From Variovorax sp. Root411 (GTDB taxonomy: Bacteria > Pseudomonadota > Gammaproteobacteria > Burkholderiales > Burkholderiaceae_C): a DNA stretch of 64,000 bases. A program made the translations under genes and the position numbers. Location: contig NZ_LMDW01000020.1 in assembly GCF_001425205.1 (NCBI RefSeq), positions 314,489 through 378,488 on the forward strand, written 5' to 3'. This document shows positions 9,635 to 20,997 of the stretch, one piece after another; position 1 is the first letter of the stretch; the number at the start of each line of letters is the position of its first letter. The notes below the pieces were generated by a model. It was not told the origin of the DNA. It was given only the letters and a program-made list of their open reading frames with translations, and did not search any database.

Positions 9635-10408
9635 TCAGGCGGCTGTCGCCGGCAGCGGATCGAACTTCAGGACGACAATCGAGATGTTGTCGCCCGTGCC
9701 CCGGGCTCGGCGGCGCGCTTCACCCACCAGGATTTCGACCGCATCGCGCGGCGGCTGTGCGTACAGCACGCTCGCCAGCTCTTCGGGGCTGAAGTAATGC
9801 CACAGTCCGTCGCTGCAGGCCATCAGCAGGTCGCCCGGTTCCATCTTCGGAATGTAGTAGGGGTCGATGGGCGGCGGCGTGGTCGTCATGCCCAGGCAGC
9901 CGAGCAGGATGTTGCCCTGCGGATGAACGTTGGCCTGGGCCTCGGTGATCTGGCCTCGGTCGACCAGCACCTGCACGTACGAATGGTCGCGCGTGCGCTT
10001 GACGAGCTGCCCGTCGTGGAAGTGATAGATGCGCGAGTCGCCGGCATGGATCCAGGCGCAGTCGCCCTTGGGCGTCATGAGGAAGGCCGCGAGCGTGCTG
10101 TGCGGTTCCTGTTCGCTGGAAACCGCGGTGAGCTTGATGACCGTGTGCGAGTCTTCGAGGATCTGCTTCAGCACGGCTTCGGGGTCGTCGCGGCTTGGCA
10201 GGTAGCGGGTGAAGAGCTGGCGTGCCGTCATCAGCACCTGGTCGGAGGCCTTGCGCCCGCCGCTGCGCCCGCCCATGCCGTCGGCCACGATGCCCAGCAC
10301 GCAGCCAGGCACGCGCGGATGGCTCATCATCAGCACCTGGTCTTGTTGGTACGGGCGGTCTCCCTTGTGGAGTCCGGTGGCCGCGGCGAGTCGAAAGCCT
10401 TGGGTCAT
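9635..10408 (-). CDS. PP2C-family serine/threonine protein phosphatase
   Basis: Metal-dependent Ser/Thr phosphatase (PPM/PP2C, Stp1-like), 257 aa. Family motifs appear in order: GDRPYQQDQ near the N-terminus, VADGMGGRSGG (metal-binding Asp-Gly), HAGDSRIYHF, ACSDGLWHYFSPEEL and a C-terminal GTGDNISIVVLK (metal-binding Asp). I set the start at the ATG at 10408 (MTQGFRL); the longer open frame upstream overlaps the divergent gene and looks non-coding. No protein kinase gene is adjacent, so its partner kinase is unknown. The 107-nt divergent gap to the YdcH-like gene contains TATTAT at 10466-10471, a possible -10 element. Confidence 0.9.
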   Translation of the reverse strand: MTQGFRLAAATGLHKGDRPYQQDQVLMMSHPRVPGCVLGIVADGMGGRSGGRKASDQVLMTARQLFTRYLPSRDDPEAVLKQILEDSHTVIKLTAVSSEQEPHSTLAAFLMTPKGDCAWIHAGDSRIYHFHDGQLVKRTRDHSYVQVLVDRGQITEAQANVHPQGNILLGCLGMTTTPPPIDPYYIPKMEPGDLLMACSDGLWHYFSPEELASVLYAQPPRDAVEILVGEARRRARGTGDNISIVVLKFDPLPATAA

Positions 10409-10515
10409 GAGGCATATGCGCCGAAGCGCGTGTTTTCTGTCTTCTCGGAGATTCGTGTCAGGACGTATTATCGAATGAACACGCGCCGCGAAAACCTCGC
10501 AGCCGCTCCCCACCG

Positions 10516-10719
10516 TTGGACTCCAATCTTCACTCCCTTTCCCGCCAACTGATCGAATTGCGCATCGAGCATGCCGATCTCGACGCCACCATCGACCGGC
10601 TGGCCGAGGGCTCGCCGCAAGACGAGCTGCTGCTGCGGCGCCTGAAAAAGCGCCGCCTCGCACTGCGCGACCAGATCGCGCGCCTCGAAAACGACCTCGA
10701 TCCGAAAGAGCCGGCGTGA
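10516..10719 (+). CDS. YdcH-like small helical protein (DUF465)
   Basis: A 67-aa two-helix protein of the YdcH/DUF465 type. The characteristic core is LIELRIEHADLDATIDRL followed by a charged helix (LLRRLKKRRLALRDQI). It starts at a TTG (10516), and its TGA overlaps the GTG of the following helicase gene (GTGA at 10716-10719), giving translational coupling. The biochemical role of the family is unknown. Codon bias and the overlap support a real gene despite its size. Confidence 0.75.
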   Translation: MDSNLHSLSRQLIELRIEHADLDATIDRLAEGSPQDELLLRRLKKRRLALRDQIARLENDLDPKEPA

Positions 10720-12794
10720 CGGGGGTGCTCGAAGACCAGGTGCGCGACGCCTTCGCGCAGGACGGCGCGCTGTCGCGTGCCGCCGAGCAGTTTCGCGAGC
10801 GCTCGGGTCAGACCGAGATGGCGATGGCCGTGGCCCGCACCATCGACCAGGGCGGCGTGCTGGTGGTCGAGGCGGGTACTGGGGTAGGCAAGACTTTTTC
10901 GTACCTCGTGCCGGCCCTGCTGAGCGGCGAGCGCGTACTGCTCTCGACCGCCACCAAGACGCTGCAGGACCAGCTGTTCGGCCGCGACCTGCCGCGTCTC
11001 GTCGAAGCCTTCGGCCTGCCGGTGCGCACCGCGCTGCTCAAGGGGCGCGGCAGCTATCTGTGCCTGCACCGGCTCGACCTGGCGCGCCACGATGCTTCAT
11101 TGCCTGAACGCGGCAGCTTGCGCACGCTCGCCAAGATCGAGCAGTGGTCGAAGGCCACGCGCACCGGCGACCTTGCCGAGTTGCCGGGGCTGGACGAGCG
11201 CTCGCCGCTGATCCCGCTGATCACCTCCACGCGAGAGAACTGCCTGGGCGCGCAATGCCCGCAGTTCAAGCCCTGCCATGTCAACCTGGCGCGGCGCGAG
11301 GCGCTGGCGGCCGACATCGTGGTCATCAACCACCATCTGTTCTTTGCCGACCTCGCGGTGCGCGAGACCGGCATGGCGGAGCTTCTGCCGACCGTGAGCG
11401 TGGTGGTGTTCGACGAAGCCCACCAGCTCAACGAAACCGGCGTGCAGTTTCTTGGCGCACAGCTCGGCAGCGGCCAGGCGCTCGACTTCGCGCGCGACAT
11501 GCTGGGGGCCGGCTTGCAGCATGCGCGCGGCCTGGTCGACTGGCAGCAACTGGTCGCCGCGGTCGAACGGGCCGCGCGCGAACTGCGGCTCGTGGTCGGC
11601 AAGCAATGGCCGGGTGCCAAGCTGCGCTGGCTGGGCGCCTCGCCCGAAGGTGTAGCTCCCGATGCGTGGCAGCGCGCGCTGGACGACCTGCTGCAAGCGT
11701 TCGAGCTGTCGGCCGAGGGGCTCGCTACTGTCAGCGAAATCTCGCCCGATTTCGTCCGGTTGCACGAGCGGGCCCGCCAACTCGCGAAGCGCATCGCGCG
11801 CTTCGCCCTGCCATGCGAGATCGATTCGGTGCGCTGGGTCGATGTGGGCTCGCAGCTGCGGCTCATTGAATCGCCGCTGGACATCGCCGACGCCATGCGC
11901 AAGAGGGTGCTCAAGATCGCCGAGGCAAACCCCGATGCGGCCGATGGCGACGACGAGGATCTCGACGGCTATGGCGAGCGGCCGGCGCGCGAGACGGCGG
12001 CGCAGCAAGATGGCGGCCGCGCCTGGGTCTTCACCTCCGCAACGCTGGGCGACGAGCCCACGCTGCGCTGGTTCACCGAGCCCTGCGGCCTGCAGGATGC
12101 GGAAGTGCTGCGCGTGCAAAGCCCGTTCGACTATGCCTCGCAGGCCGCGCTCTATGTGCCGCGTGCGTTTCCCAAGCCCAACGATCCGTCGCACAGCCAG
12201 CGCGTCGCTCAACTGGCCGCGCACGGCGCGACCCAGCTTGGAGGCCGCACGCTGGTGCTGACGACCACGCTGCGCGCACTGCGCACCATCGGCGATGCGA
12301 TGAAGCAGCAGTTCGAACTGCTCGATGCAGAAGTGCGGCCCGAGGTGCTGGTGCAGGGCGAACTGCCAAAGCGCGTGCTGATGGACCGCTTCCGCGAAGG
12401 CGCGAGCGCCGGGCGCGCGGGCTGCGTGTTGGTGGCATCGGCCTCGTTCTGGGAGGGCTTCGACGCACCGGGCGATGTGTTGCAACTGGTGGTGATCGAC
12501 AAGCTGCCGTTCCCGCCGCCGAACGATCCGCTGGTCGAGGCGCGCTCACAGCGCCTTGAAGCGCAGGGGCGCAGTTCGTTTGCCGACTATTCGCTGCCCG
12601 AGGCGGCCGTGGCGCTCAAGCAGGGGGCGGGGAGGTTGATCCGGCGCGAAACCGACAGCGGCGTATTGGCGATCTGCGATACACGGCTGGTGGCCATGGG
12701 CTACGGCCGCCGGTTGCTGGCGGCGCTGCCATCGATGCGGCGGCTCGAAAACGAATCGGATTTCGAGGCCGCGCTGGACGCACTCAAGACCTAG
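10716..12794 (+). CDS. ATP-dependent DNA helicase of the DinG/YoaA (XPD-like) family
   Basis: Superfamily 2 helicase with an iron-sulfur cluster, 692 aa. Walker A is EAGTGVGKTFSYL near residues 52-64. The DEAH box is VVFDEAHQLNE near 230-240. Four cysteines between them (one in YLCLHRL near 115, three in NCLGAQCPQFKPC near 175-187) match the 4Fe-4S ligand pattern of XPD/DinG/YoaA proteins. C-terminal motif VI is GAGRLIRRETDSGV. These enzymes unwind 5'-to-3' at damaged or structured DNA. There is no exonuclease domain. The GTG start overlaps the upstream ydcH-like stop. It is closer to YoaA than to E. coli DinG by length and the short N-terminus, which is an inference. Confidence 0.9.
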   Translation: MTGVLEDQVRDAFAQDGALSRAAEQFRERSGQTEMAMAVARTIDQGGVLVVEAGTGVGKTFSYLVPALLSGERVLLSTATKTLQDQLFGRDLPRLVEAFGLPVRTALLKGRGSYLCLHRLDLARHDASLPERGSLRTLAKIEQWSKATRTGDLAELPGLDERSPLIPLITSTRENCLGAQCPQFKPCHVNLARREALAADIVVINHHLFFADLAVRETGMAELLPTVSVVVFDEAHQLNETGVQFLGAQLGSGQALDFARDMLGAGLQHARGLVDWQQLVAAVERAARELRLVVGKQWPGAKLRWLGASPEGVAPDAWQRALDDLLQAFELSAEGLATVSEISPDFVRLHERARQLAKRIARFALPCEIDSVRWVDVGSQLRLIESPLDIADAMRKRVLKIAEANPDAADGDDEDLDGYGERPARETAAQQDGGRAWVFTSATLGDEPTLRWFTEPCGLQDAEVLRVQSPFDYASQAALYVPRAFPKPNDPSHSQRVAQLAAHGATQLGGRTLVLTTTLRALRTIGDAMKQQFELLDAEVRPEVLVQGELPKRVLMDRFREGASAGRAGCVLVASASFWEGFDAPGDVLQLVVIDKLPFPPPNDPLVEARSQRLEAQGRSSFADYSLPEAAVALKQGAGRLIRRETDSGVLAICDTRLVAMGYGRRLLAALPSMRRLENESDFEAALDALKT

Positions 12795-12797
12795 GGG

Positions 12798-13604
12798 TTA
12801 CCAGAGCTTCCACCAGGGATCGTCCTTGCCCTTGAAGCCGTTCGCGAGGTAGGCGCTCTTCGGATAGTTGGTGGTCAGCACGCGTTGGGTGTCGTCGCGC
12901 AGGTCCTTCATGCCGAGAGCGTCGTACGACTTCACCATGATGTACAGGGCTTCTTCGAGCGCCGGCACTTCGCGGTAGTCGGCCAGCGCGACCTGGGCGC
13001 GGTTGATGGCCGCCAGGTAGGCGCCGCGCGAATAGTAGTAGCGCGCCACGTGAACCTCGTACTGCGCGAGCGAGTTCACGATGTAGTTCATGCGCTGGCG
13101 CGCGTCAGGGGCGTAGCGCGACTCGGGGAAGCGCGTGACGAGGTCCTTGAACGACTCGAAAGATTCCTTGGCGGCCTTCTGGTCGCGCTCGGACAGGTCC
13201 TGGCGCGTCATGAACGCGAACATGCCGAGGTCGTCGTTGAAGTTGATAACGCCCTTGAGGTAGAGCGCGTAGTCCAGCGCGGGGCTCGCCGGGTGCAGCT
13301 TCATGAAGCGGTCGATGGTGGCGATGGCGTTCGCCTTTTCGCCCGACTTGTACTGTGCGTAGGCCTTTTCCAGTTGCGCCTGCTGAGCGAGCGGCGTGCC
13401 GGCGGCGCGGCCTTCGAGCTTCTCGTAGAGCGGCACAGCCTTGTCGTAGGCGCCCGATCCGGCCTCGTCCTTGGCTTCCGAATAGATACGGTTGGGGCTC
13501 CAGTTGGCGGTCTTGTCGACGGAGGTCGACGAGCACCCAGCAGCCAGCAGAGCCGCGGCGCTGAGCGCGATCCAGGCGGGGACCGATAATTTGGCGCGAA
13601 ACAT
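12798..13604 (-). CDS. bamD: Outer-membrane assembly lipoprotein BamD
   Basis: BamD (ComL), the essential TPR lipoprotein of the BAM complex that folds beta-barrel proteins into the outer membrane; 268 aa. The lipoprotein signal ends in ALLAAGC, with the lipidated cysteine at residue 24, followed by SSTS. The rest is helical TPR repeats (for example YDKAVPLYEKLEG and YEVHVARYYYSRGAY). I chose the ATG at 13604; an upstream in-frame start at 13637 would spoil the signal peptide. It is divergent from rluD with only 14 nt between start codons, so the two promoters must overlap each other's genes. This is a conserved beta- and gamma-proteobacterial arrangement. Confidence 0.95.
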   Translation of the reverse strand: MFRAKLSVPAWIALSAAALLAAGCSSTSVDKTANWSPNRIYSEAKDEAGSGAYDKAVPLYEKLEGRAAGTPLAQQAQLEKAYAQYKSGEKANAIATIDRFMKLHPASPALDYALYLKGVINFNDDLGMFAFMTRQDLSERDQKAAKESFESFKDLVTRFPESRYAPDARQRMNYIVNSLAQYEVHVARYYYSRGAYLAAINRAQVALADYREVPALEEALYIMVKSYDALGMKDLRDDTQRVLTTNYPKSAYLANGFKGKDDPWWKLW

Positions 13605-13618
13605 CACATACGGCTTTC

Positions 13619-14653
13619 GTGAAACAGTTGCCCTCAATTATATCGACCGACCCTTTGGGCAATACCCCTGAGGCGCTGGAGGTGCCCGAGTTCGAGGAGG
13701 GCGCCGATCCGATCGAACCCAGCGAGCAGCGGCCCTTCGTCATCGATCCGGCCCAGCACGGCCAGCGGCTCGATCGCGCGCTCGCTGCGCTGGTGCCCGA
13801 GTTTTCCCGCAGTTACCTGCAGCAACTGATCGAGGCTGGCGCTGTCGAGCTGCAGGGCCGCATGCTGACCAAGGTCTCGGCCACCGTCAAGGCGGGACAG
13901 GCCGGCCGCATCGAGCTTCGTCCCACGCCCCAGAGCCAGGCCTTCCGGCCCGAACCGATGGACATCGTCACCGTGCACGAGGACGAACACCTGCGCATCG
14001 TCGACAAGCCCGCCGGCCTGGTCGTGCATCCGGCGCCGGGGCACTGGAGCGGCACGCTGCTCAATGGCTTGCTGGCGCTGGACCCGAAGGCCGTGCTGCT
14101 GCCGCGCGCCGGCATCGTGCACCGGCTCGACCGCGACACCAGCGGCCTGATGGTGGTGGCGCGCACCCGGGCCGCCATGGATGCGATGGTGGCGCTGATC
14201 GCCGCGCGCGAGGTCAAGCGGCAGTACCTGGCCATCGGCCACAAGCCGTGGGAGGGCGCCGCGGGCCGGCAGGTCGACGCCCCCATCGGGCGCGATCCGC
14301 GAAATCGGCTGCGCATGGCCGTGGTCGATCTCGAGCGGCATGCGGGCAAGACGGCGCGCACGCTGATCGAGCGGCTCGACAGCAACACCGAAGGCTGCGC
14401 CGTGCGCTGCACCCTCGAAACCGGGCGCACCCACCAGATTCGCGTGCACATGGCGTCGATCGGCCATCCGCTGGTGGGCGATGCGCTCTACGGCGGGGCG
14501 CCGGCTGCCGGGCTGTCGCGCCAGGCGCTGCATGCATTCAGGCTGGCCTTCGTGCATCCCGTCACACAAGCGGCGCTGGAGTTCCGCTCGCCGCCGCCCG
14601 CCGACCTCGTCGGGGCTTTGCAGTCCTGGGGGCTGGATTACAATCGTGCCTGA
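13619..14653 (+). CDS. rluD: 23S rRNA pseudouridine synthase RluD
   Basis: RluA-family pseudouridine synthase (344 aa), which in E. coli modifies U1911, U1915 and U1917 of 23S rRNA helix 69. It has an S4 RNA-binding domain at about 46-105 ([23 protein letters not shown]) and the catalytic motif [13 protein letters not shown] near 163-175, with the nucleophilic Asp. The closing motif is [21 protein letters not shown]. It starts at the GTG at 13619 and carries an acidic N-terminal extension of about 40 residues. Its position divergent from bamD supports the RluD rather than RluC assignment. Confidence 0.93.
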   Translation: MKQLPSIISTDPLGNTPEALEVPEFEEGADPIEPSEQRPFVIDPAQHGQRLDRALAALVPEFSRSYLQQLIEAGAVELQGRMLTKVSATVKAGQAGRIELRPTPQSQAFRPEPMDIVTVHEDEHLRIVDKPAGLVVHPAPGHWSGTLLNGLLALDPKAVLLPRAGIVHRLDRDTSGLMVVARTRAAMDAMVALIAAREVKRQYLAIGHKPWEGAAGRQVDAPIGRDPRNRLRMAVVDLERHAGKTARTLIERLDSNTEGCAVRCTLETGRTHQIRVHMASIGHPLVGDALYGGAPAAGLSRQALHAFRLAFVHPVTQAALEFRSPPPADLVGALQSWGLDYNRA

Positions 14654-14781
14654 CGGCCCGAGGGCCGCGCCGGTCACCCGAGGCCGGCCTTGCGTTGCAT
14701 TTGCCGCGTGCCTGCAGCGCCTACTCCTTTCATCCTTCTGAACAAGCGCCCCGAGGCGCCTTTTCCCGGATAACGCGAACC

Positions 14782-15624
14782 ATGAATACGGCGGATGCCA
14801 AGCGCATTCTCGAAACCGCCTTGATCTGTTCGAGCCAGCCGTTGCCGGTGCGCGATATGCGCGTGCTGTTCGACGACGAGCTGGGTGTGGACACCATCAA
14901 GGTGCTGTTGCTTGAATTGCAGGAAGACTGGGCGCAGCGCGGCCTGGAGCTGGTGAGCGTGGGCAGCGGCTGGCGTTTCCAGAGCCGACCCGAGATGCGC
15001 GACCATCTCGATCGCCTGCACCCCGAGAAGCCGCCGCGCTACACGCGCGCCGCACTCGAGACACTGGCCATCATTGCCTACCGGCAGCCGGCCACGCGCG
15101 GCGACATGGAAGACATCCGTGGCGTGACGATCAACTCGCTGATCCTCAAGCAGCTGGAAGACCGCGGCTGGGTCGAGGTCATCGGCCATCGCGAAACGGT
15201 CGGCCGCCCGGCGCTGTACGCGACCACGCGCCAGTTCCTCGACGACCTGGGCCTCGCCTCGCTCGACCAGCTGCCCCTGATCGAAACGCCCGCGCAGCAG
15301 GCCGCGCTGGTCGATGCGCTCGAGCGGGCGTCCGGCGAGCAGCAAGGGTTGCCCATGGATGCCGCGCCCGAGACCGAGGCGCTGGTAGAGGGCGATGCGG
15401 ATGCCTCTGGCATGGCCGAACTGGAGTCCGCCGCCGCCGAAACCGCCGAGGCGCAGTTTGCCGAGAACGCCGTAGACGCCGAATCTCCCGCCGAACCCGA
15501 GCTCGCGCCAGAACCCGAAGTCATATCCGAGCCCGAGCCCGCCCAGGCGCCGTCGCCAGAACCCGATGCCCCGTCCCAGGACGAGGCCGACCCCCACGCT
15601 CCCTCTCCCGGAAAAACCCCATGA
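14782..15624 (+). CDS. scpB: Segregation and condensation protein ScpB
   Basis: ScpB (280 aa) forms the SMC-ScpA-ScpB condensin with its kleisin partner. Two winged-helix domains occupy about 1-165 ([15 protein letters not shown] near the start; [16 protein letters not shown] and [17 protein letters not shown] further on). Beyond about residue 190 there is a Glu/Ala/Pro-rich, strongly acidic tail of about 90 residues that E. coli-size proteins lack. No scpA is next to it; it must lie elsewhere. Its TGA overlaps the ATG of rluB (ATGA at 15621-15624), so the two are co-translated. Confidence 0.9.
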   Translation: MNTADAKRILETALICSSQPLPVRDMRVLFDDELGVDTIKVLLLELQEDWAQRGLELVSVGSGWRFQSRPEMRDHLDRLHPEKPPRYTRAALETLAIIAYRQPATRGDMEDIRGVTINSLILKQLEDRGWVEVIGHRETVGRPALYATTRQFLDDLGLASLDQLPLIETPAQQAALVDALERASGEQQGLPMDAAPETEALVEGDADASGMAELESAAAETAEAQFAENAVDAESPAEPELAPEPEVISEPEPAQAPSPEPDAPSQDEADPHAPSPGKTP

Positions 15625-17444
15625 GCACAACCGACACCGAAGACGCGGCGATGCTGCCGGCCGAGCCCGAAGTCAAAAAGAAGAAAAGGGCGGCTGCGTC
15701 CAAGAAGGCTGCAGGTGGTGCTATTGAATCGGTAGCGCCGGAGGCGGCTGCGCAAGAAAGCGCCGCACCGGTGGAGGCCGAGGCGCCCAAGAAACCGAGA
15801 GCGCCTCGCAAGAAGAAGCCGGTCGAACCGTCCGTGGCGGATGACGCGGTGGCATTGCCTGACGCGCAGCCCCCCGAGGCGATCGCGCCGGCGGTCGTCG
15901 CCACCGAGGAGGCTCCGGTTGTCGCCTTCGCCGCTGAAGAGGCCCGCAATCCCGCACCGGTCGAAGCCGATCGCCAGAACAGCGATGACGGCGAAGAAGA
16001 GCGGGATGAAGACGAGGACGAGGAAGAGCCTGACGAGGAAGAAGACGACCTCGACCGCGCCCGCCGTGCCGCCGAGCGCGAGCAGCGCAACGCGCCGCCG
16101 CCCGAGCCGATCCGTTTCTCGGACGTCATCTCCGGCCAGTTCGACGCCGACGAAGAAAGCCCCGAAGTCCCGCCGCTCAAGCGCGTGCTGCTGCCCGAGG
16201 CGGATTCGCCCAAGCTGCACAAGGTGCTGGCGCAGGCCGGCCTCGGCTCGCGGCTCGAGATGGAGCAGCTGATTCTCCAGGGCCGCATTTCCGTCAACAA
16301 CGAGCCGGCCCACATCGGCCAGCGCATCCAGTACGGCGACCAGGTCAAGATCAACGGCAAGCCGATCCGCTACCGCATCGCACCCCCGCCGCCGCGCGTG
16401 ATCGCGTACCACAAGCCCGTCGGCGAAGTGGTCACGCATGACGATCCGCAGAACCGCCCGACCGTGTTTCGCAAGCTGCCGCGCCTGCAGCAGGGCAAGT
16501 GGCAGTCGGTCGGCCGCCTCGACCTGAACACCGAAGGGCTGCTGCTGTTCAGCAGCTCCGGCGATCTGGCCAACCAACTGATGCATCCGCGCTTCGGTCT
16601 GGAGCGCGAGTACGCGGTCCGCGTGCTGGGCGCGCTCACCAGCGAAGAAAAGCAGAAGCTGCTCGACGGGGTGCGCCTCGACGACGGCATGGCGCAGTTC
16701 GGCACCATCGAGGATGGCGGCGGCGAAGGCTCGAACTGCTGGTATCGCGTGACCATTTCCGAAGGCCGCAATCGCGAGGTGCGCCGCCTGTTCGAGTCGG
16801 TGGGCCACGCGGTCAGCCGGTTGATTCGCATCCGCTACGGCGCCATGGTGCTGCCGCGCGGCCTGAAGCGCGGCGCCTGGATGGAACTCGACGAACGCGA
16901 TATCCGCGCGCTGTTCCAGGCCTCCGGCGGCGCAGTTGCCCGGCCCGGACCGCAGCAGCGCGGCCCGGGGCAGGAGGGCGGTGGCGGCAATGGCCGAAAC
17001 GGGCGCAACAAGAAGCGCCGGGGCAATCGCAATGGTGGTGGCGGCCAACCCCCGCGCGACATGCGCGATGCTCGCGACGAAGGCAGCCGCGAGGCGCCGA
17101 TCCCGAATCCGCTGGGCGATGGACGTCCGCCGCGCGGTGACCGGGGTGGCCGTCCCAATCGCAGCGGTGGCAACGGCGGTCCGCCCCAGGGGCAGGGACG
17201 CCGCGGCAACAGCGGCAACCGCCAAGGCGGCGGCAATCGCCCGCAGGGCGACGACCGTCAACCGAGCGGCGCCAACCAGCCCGATCCGATGAAGACCTCG
17301 CTGGGCTACATCGGCGCCGACAGCTTCTCGCGCCAGCGCAAGGAGCAGCGCGGAGGCCCGCGTCGTGGTGGAGGCGGGGGCGGCGGTGGTGGCGGCTTCG
17401 GCGGCCAGGGCGGCCAAGGCGGCGGCCGCCGCCGCGGGCGCTGA
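15621..17444 (+). CDS. rluB: 23S rRNA pseudouridine synthase RluB with long disordered extensions
   Basis: RsuA/RluB/RluE-family pseudouridine synthase, which in E. coli modifies U2605 of 23S rRNA. The conserved core is about 190-430: an S4 domain ([19 protein letters not shown]) and the catalytic motif [15 protein letters not shown] near 294-308. At 607 aa it is about twice the E. coli length. The first 190 residues are Lys/Ala and then acidic low complexity; the last 175 are rich in Gly, Arg, Asn and Gln, ending in Gly tracts and RRRGR. These tails are probably disordered RNA-binding arms. The palindrome GCTAT-N7-GTAGC at 15720-15736 lies inside the N-terminal tail. Confidence 0.92.
   Translation: MSTTDTEDAAMLPAEPEVKKKKRAAASKKAAGGAIESVAPEAAAQESAAPVEAEAPKKPRAPRKKKPVEPSVADDAVALPDAQPPEAIAPAVVATEEAPVVAFAAEEARNPAPVEADRQNSDDGEEERDEDEDEEEPDEEEDDLDRARRAAEREQRNAPPPEPIRFSDVISGQFDADEESPEVPPLKRVLLPEADSPKLHKVLAQAGLGSRLEMEQLILQGRISVNNEPAHIGQRIQYGDQVKINGKPIRYRIAPPPPRVIAYHKPVGEVVTHDDPQNRPTVFRKLPRLQQGKWQSVGRLDLNTEGLLLFSSSGDLANQLMHPRFGLEREYAVRVLGALTSEEKQKLLDGVRLDDGMAQFGTIEDGGGEGSNCWYRVTISEGRNREVRRLFESVGHAVSRLIRIRYGAMVLPRGLKRGAWMELDERDIRALFQASGGAVARPGPQQRGPGQEGGGGNGRNGRNKKRRGNRNGGGGQPPRDMRDARDEGSREAPIPNPLGDGRPPRGDRGGRPNRSGGNGGPPQGQGRRGNSGNRQGGGNRPQGDDRQPSGANQPDPMKTSLGYIGADSFSRQRKEQRGGPRRGGGGGGGGGGFGGQGGQGGGRRRGR
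15720..15736. repeat. Short interrupted palindrome inside rluB
   Basis: GCTAT, seven bases, GTAGC. The same architecture (GCTAT-N7-ATAGC) recurs at 37527-37543. Small GCTAT/ATAGC palindromes are, from general familiarity, frequent between genes in Comamonadaceae; here one lies in frame within the low-complexity N-terminal arm of RluB. That it is a mobile-type repeat is an inference. Confidence 0.35.
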
Positions 17445-17597
17445 AAGCCAGCCGTCGGTGCGCGGCCTTTCGCGGGGTTTTCACCAATCCGAAAGGCTGC
17501 GCCGGTTAAAATCAGAGGCTTTGTCGACATGTGATGCAACAAGCGCGTTGCAGCTGTGACAAAACACTTCAAAATCAAAGCTCCAGGAAGCATTTCA

Positions 17598-18023
17598 ATG
17601 GCTATCGAACGTACCCTTTCCATCATCAAGCCCGACGCAGTTGCCAAGAATGTCATCGGCAAGATCGTTTCCCGTTTTGAAGCTGCCGGCCTCAAGGTCG
17701 TCGCCGCCAAGCTGGTGCACCTGTCGCGCAACGAAGCCGAGCAGTTCTACGCCGTGCACAAGGAACGTCCCTTCTTCAAGGATCTGGTCGAGTTCATGAT
17801 CTCGGGCCCCGTGTTCGTGCAAGCACTCGAAGGCGACAACGCCATCGCCAAGAATCGCGACCTGATGGGCGCCACCGATCCCAAGAAGGCCGCTGCCGGC
17901 ACCATCCGCGCCGACTTCGCCGACAGCATCGACGCCAACGCCGTTCACGGTTCGGACGCTCCCGAAACCGCTGCGAACGAAATCGCTTTCTTCTTCGCCG
18001 GCCTCAACGTCTACGCACGCTGA
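17598..18023 (+). CDS. ndk: Nucleoside-diphosphate kinase
   Basis: Ndk (141 aa) equilibrates nucleoside di- and triphosphates through a phosphohistidine. The N-terminus [12 protein letters not shown] and the active-site histidine at residue 117 ([10 protein letters not shown]) are intact, and the length is that of bacterial enzymes. The ATG at 17598 is preceded by AGGAAG at 17585-17590. The 153-nt gap from rluB includes TAAAAT at 17507-17512, a reasonable -10 element without a clear -35, so ndk probably starts the long rlmN-to-der transcription unit. Confidence 0.97.
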   Translation: MAIERTLSIIKPDAVAKNVIGKIVSRFEAAGLKVVAAKLVHLSRNEAEQFYAVHKERPFFKDLVEFMISGPVFVQALEGDNAIAKNRDLMGATDPKKAAAGTIRADFADSIDANAVHGSDAPETAANEIAFFFAGLNVYAR

Positions 18024-18044
18024 AGCTGTCTGCCGATCGATTCC

Positions 18045-19193
<1,149 letters not shown>

Positions 19194-19197
19194 ACCG

Positions 19198-20052
19198 ATG
19201 AGCATGGCCATTCCGATGACGACCGCGAGCGTGCAGCGGATGCTGACTGTGGGTTTCGCGGGCGTTGCCATGGCGTTCCTGCTTGGGGGATGTGTGAACA
19301 CGCGCACCACCACCACCAGCCTGGCCGACACCAGCTCGGGCAAGGGCGCCGAGATCGTCACGGAGTCCGACGAAACCAGCCGGCAGCGACGCGCGCGGCT
19401 GCGCATGGAACTGGCCTCCGGCTACTTCGAGCACGGCCAGACCACCGTCGCGCTCGACGAGATCAAGCAGGCGCTCGCCGCCGACCCCAACTACGCCGAT
19501 GCCTACAACCTGCGCGGCCTGGTCTACATGCGGCTCGATGACGCCGCCCTGGCCGAAGACAGCTTCCGCCGCGCCATCGCCATCAATCCGCGCGACCCCA
19601 ACACGCGTCACAACTACGGCTGGCTGCTGTGCCAGCAGAACCGCTACGGCGATGCGGCCGCGCAGTTCACCGAAGCCCTGGCCGTGCCGAGCTATGCGGA
19701 CCGTGCCAAGACGCTCATGACGCAGGGCGTGTGCGAGCTCAAGGCCGGCCAGCGGGTCCAGGCGGAGCGCAGCCTCATGCAGGCCTACGAGATCGACGCC
19801 GGCAATCCGGTGGTCGGCTTCAACCTGGCTTCGTTGCTGGCGCAGCGCGAAGAATGGTCGCGCGCGCAGTTCTACATTCGCCGCGTCAACAACGGCCCCT
19901 CGGCCAGCGCCGAGACGTTCTGGCTCGGCATCAGGATCGAACGAAAGCTGAACAACCGCGAGGCAGTCGCGCAGTTGGGAGGCCAATTGCAACGACGCTT
20001 CCCCCAGTCGCGGGAGGCAGCAGCGTACGAGCGCGGGAATTTCAATGACTGA
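19198..20052 (+). CDS. pilW: Type IV pilus biogenesis lipoprotein PilW/PilF (TPR pilotin)
   Basis: Outer-membrane lipoprotein of 284 aa that helps the PilQ secretin assemble or stabilises type IV pili. The signal peptide ends in the lipobox LLGGC, with Cys32 as lipid attachment site. TPR repeats follow (SGYFEHGQTTVALDEIKQAL, YADAYNLRGLVYMRL, NTRHNYGWLLCQQNRYG). The ATG at 19198 is preceded by AGGAG. The gene overlaps rodZ by 8 nt. The homologue is called PilF in Pseudomonas and PilW in Neisseria; position before ispG-hisS is conserved. Confidence 0.88.
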   Translation: MSMAIPMTTASVQRMLTVGFAGVAMAFLLGGCVNTRTTTTSLADTSSGKGAEIVTESDETSRQRRARLRMELASGYFEHGQTTVALDEIKQALAADPNYADAYNLRGLVYMRLDDAALAEDSFRRAIAINPRDPNTRHNYGWLLCQQNRYGDAAAQFTEALAVPSYADRAKTLMTQGVCELKAGQRVQAERSLMQAYEIDAGNPVVGFNLASLLAQREEWSRAQFYIRRVNNGPSASAETFWLGIRIERKLNNREAVAQLGGQLQRRFPQSREAAAYERGNFND

Positions 20053-20997
20053 TCGGGTTTCGGAGTTCGGCACTTCCGCAGCGCAACCGCTGGAAGAAGG
20101 CGACATCACGCACAAGACGGCCGGCGACCTGCTGCGCGAGGCGCGGGAGGCCCATGGCCTGCACATCGAGATGGTGGCTGCCGCACTGAAGGTGCCGCCG
20201 CAGAAGCTCATGGCGCTTGAAGCGGACGATATCGCCTCGCTGCCCGATCCGGTCTTCGCTCGTGCGCTGGCGAGCAGCGTCTGCCGCGCGCTGCGCATCG
20301 ATCCGATGCCCGTGCTCGCGAAGCTGCCCAGTACGCAAAGGGTGTCGCTGGCCGAAGCCGATCGCACTCTCCGAACGAACATCGCCTCGAACACGCCGCG
20401 CTGGAACAGCAACGGCCGCTCCAGCGGGCTGCCTTCGCGTGCGCTGCTGATCGTGGTTGTGCTGCTGCTGGTCGGCGCGGGTGCGTTGTTCTGGTTGCCG
20501 CAATCGGTGTTCGACCAGATCGGCGCCTCCGTGTCGCGACTGACGGCGCATGGCGAATCCAATGAAGCGCCCGCACCCGCGAACGGGCCGGCTTCGTCGG
20601 GCGAGACCGGCGCCGTCGCCGAGAACGTGCCCGTGCAGGCGGTGGCTCCGAGCGGCCCGGTGGGCATGGCTCCAGCCGCCAACCCCGGCGCGCCTGCCGC
20701 CCCAGCAGTACCGGCCGCCACTGCCCCCGTCGTTGCGCCTGTGGTGGCTGCCGCCAGCAGCCAGCAACTCGTTTTCGTGGCGCGTGAAGAGTGCTGGGTC
20801 ACCGTCACCGAAGCCGGCGGCAAGCAACTGCTGCGCCGCAGCCTGCAGGCCGGTGAAACGGTCGGCTTGTCGGGCACGCTGCCGCTGTCCGTCGTGGTCG
20901 GTCGCGCGTCGAGCGTCGATGTACAGGTGCGCGGCCAGCCCTACGATCTGAAGCCCTTCACCAAGGGCGGTGGCGTGGCGCGCTTCGAGGTGAAATC

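Noticed and set aside
15078-17417. 779-codon minus-strand frame opposite scpB-rluB
   Set aside because: Shadow; composition reflects the Ala/Arg-rich coding strand.
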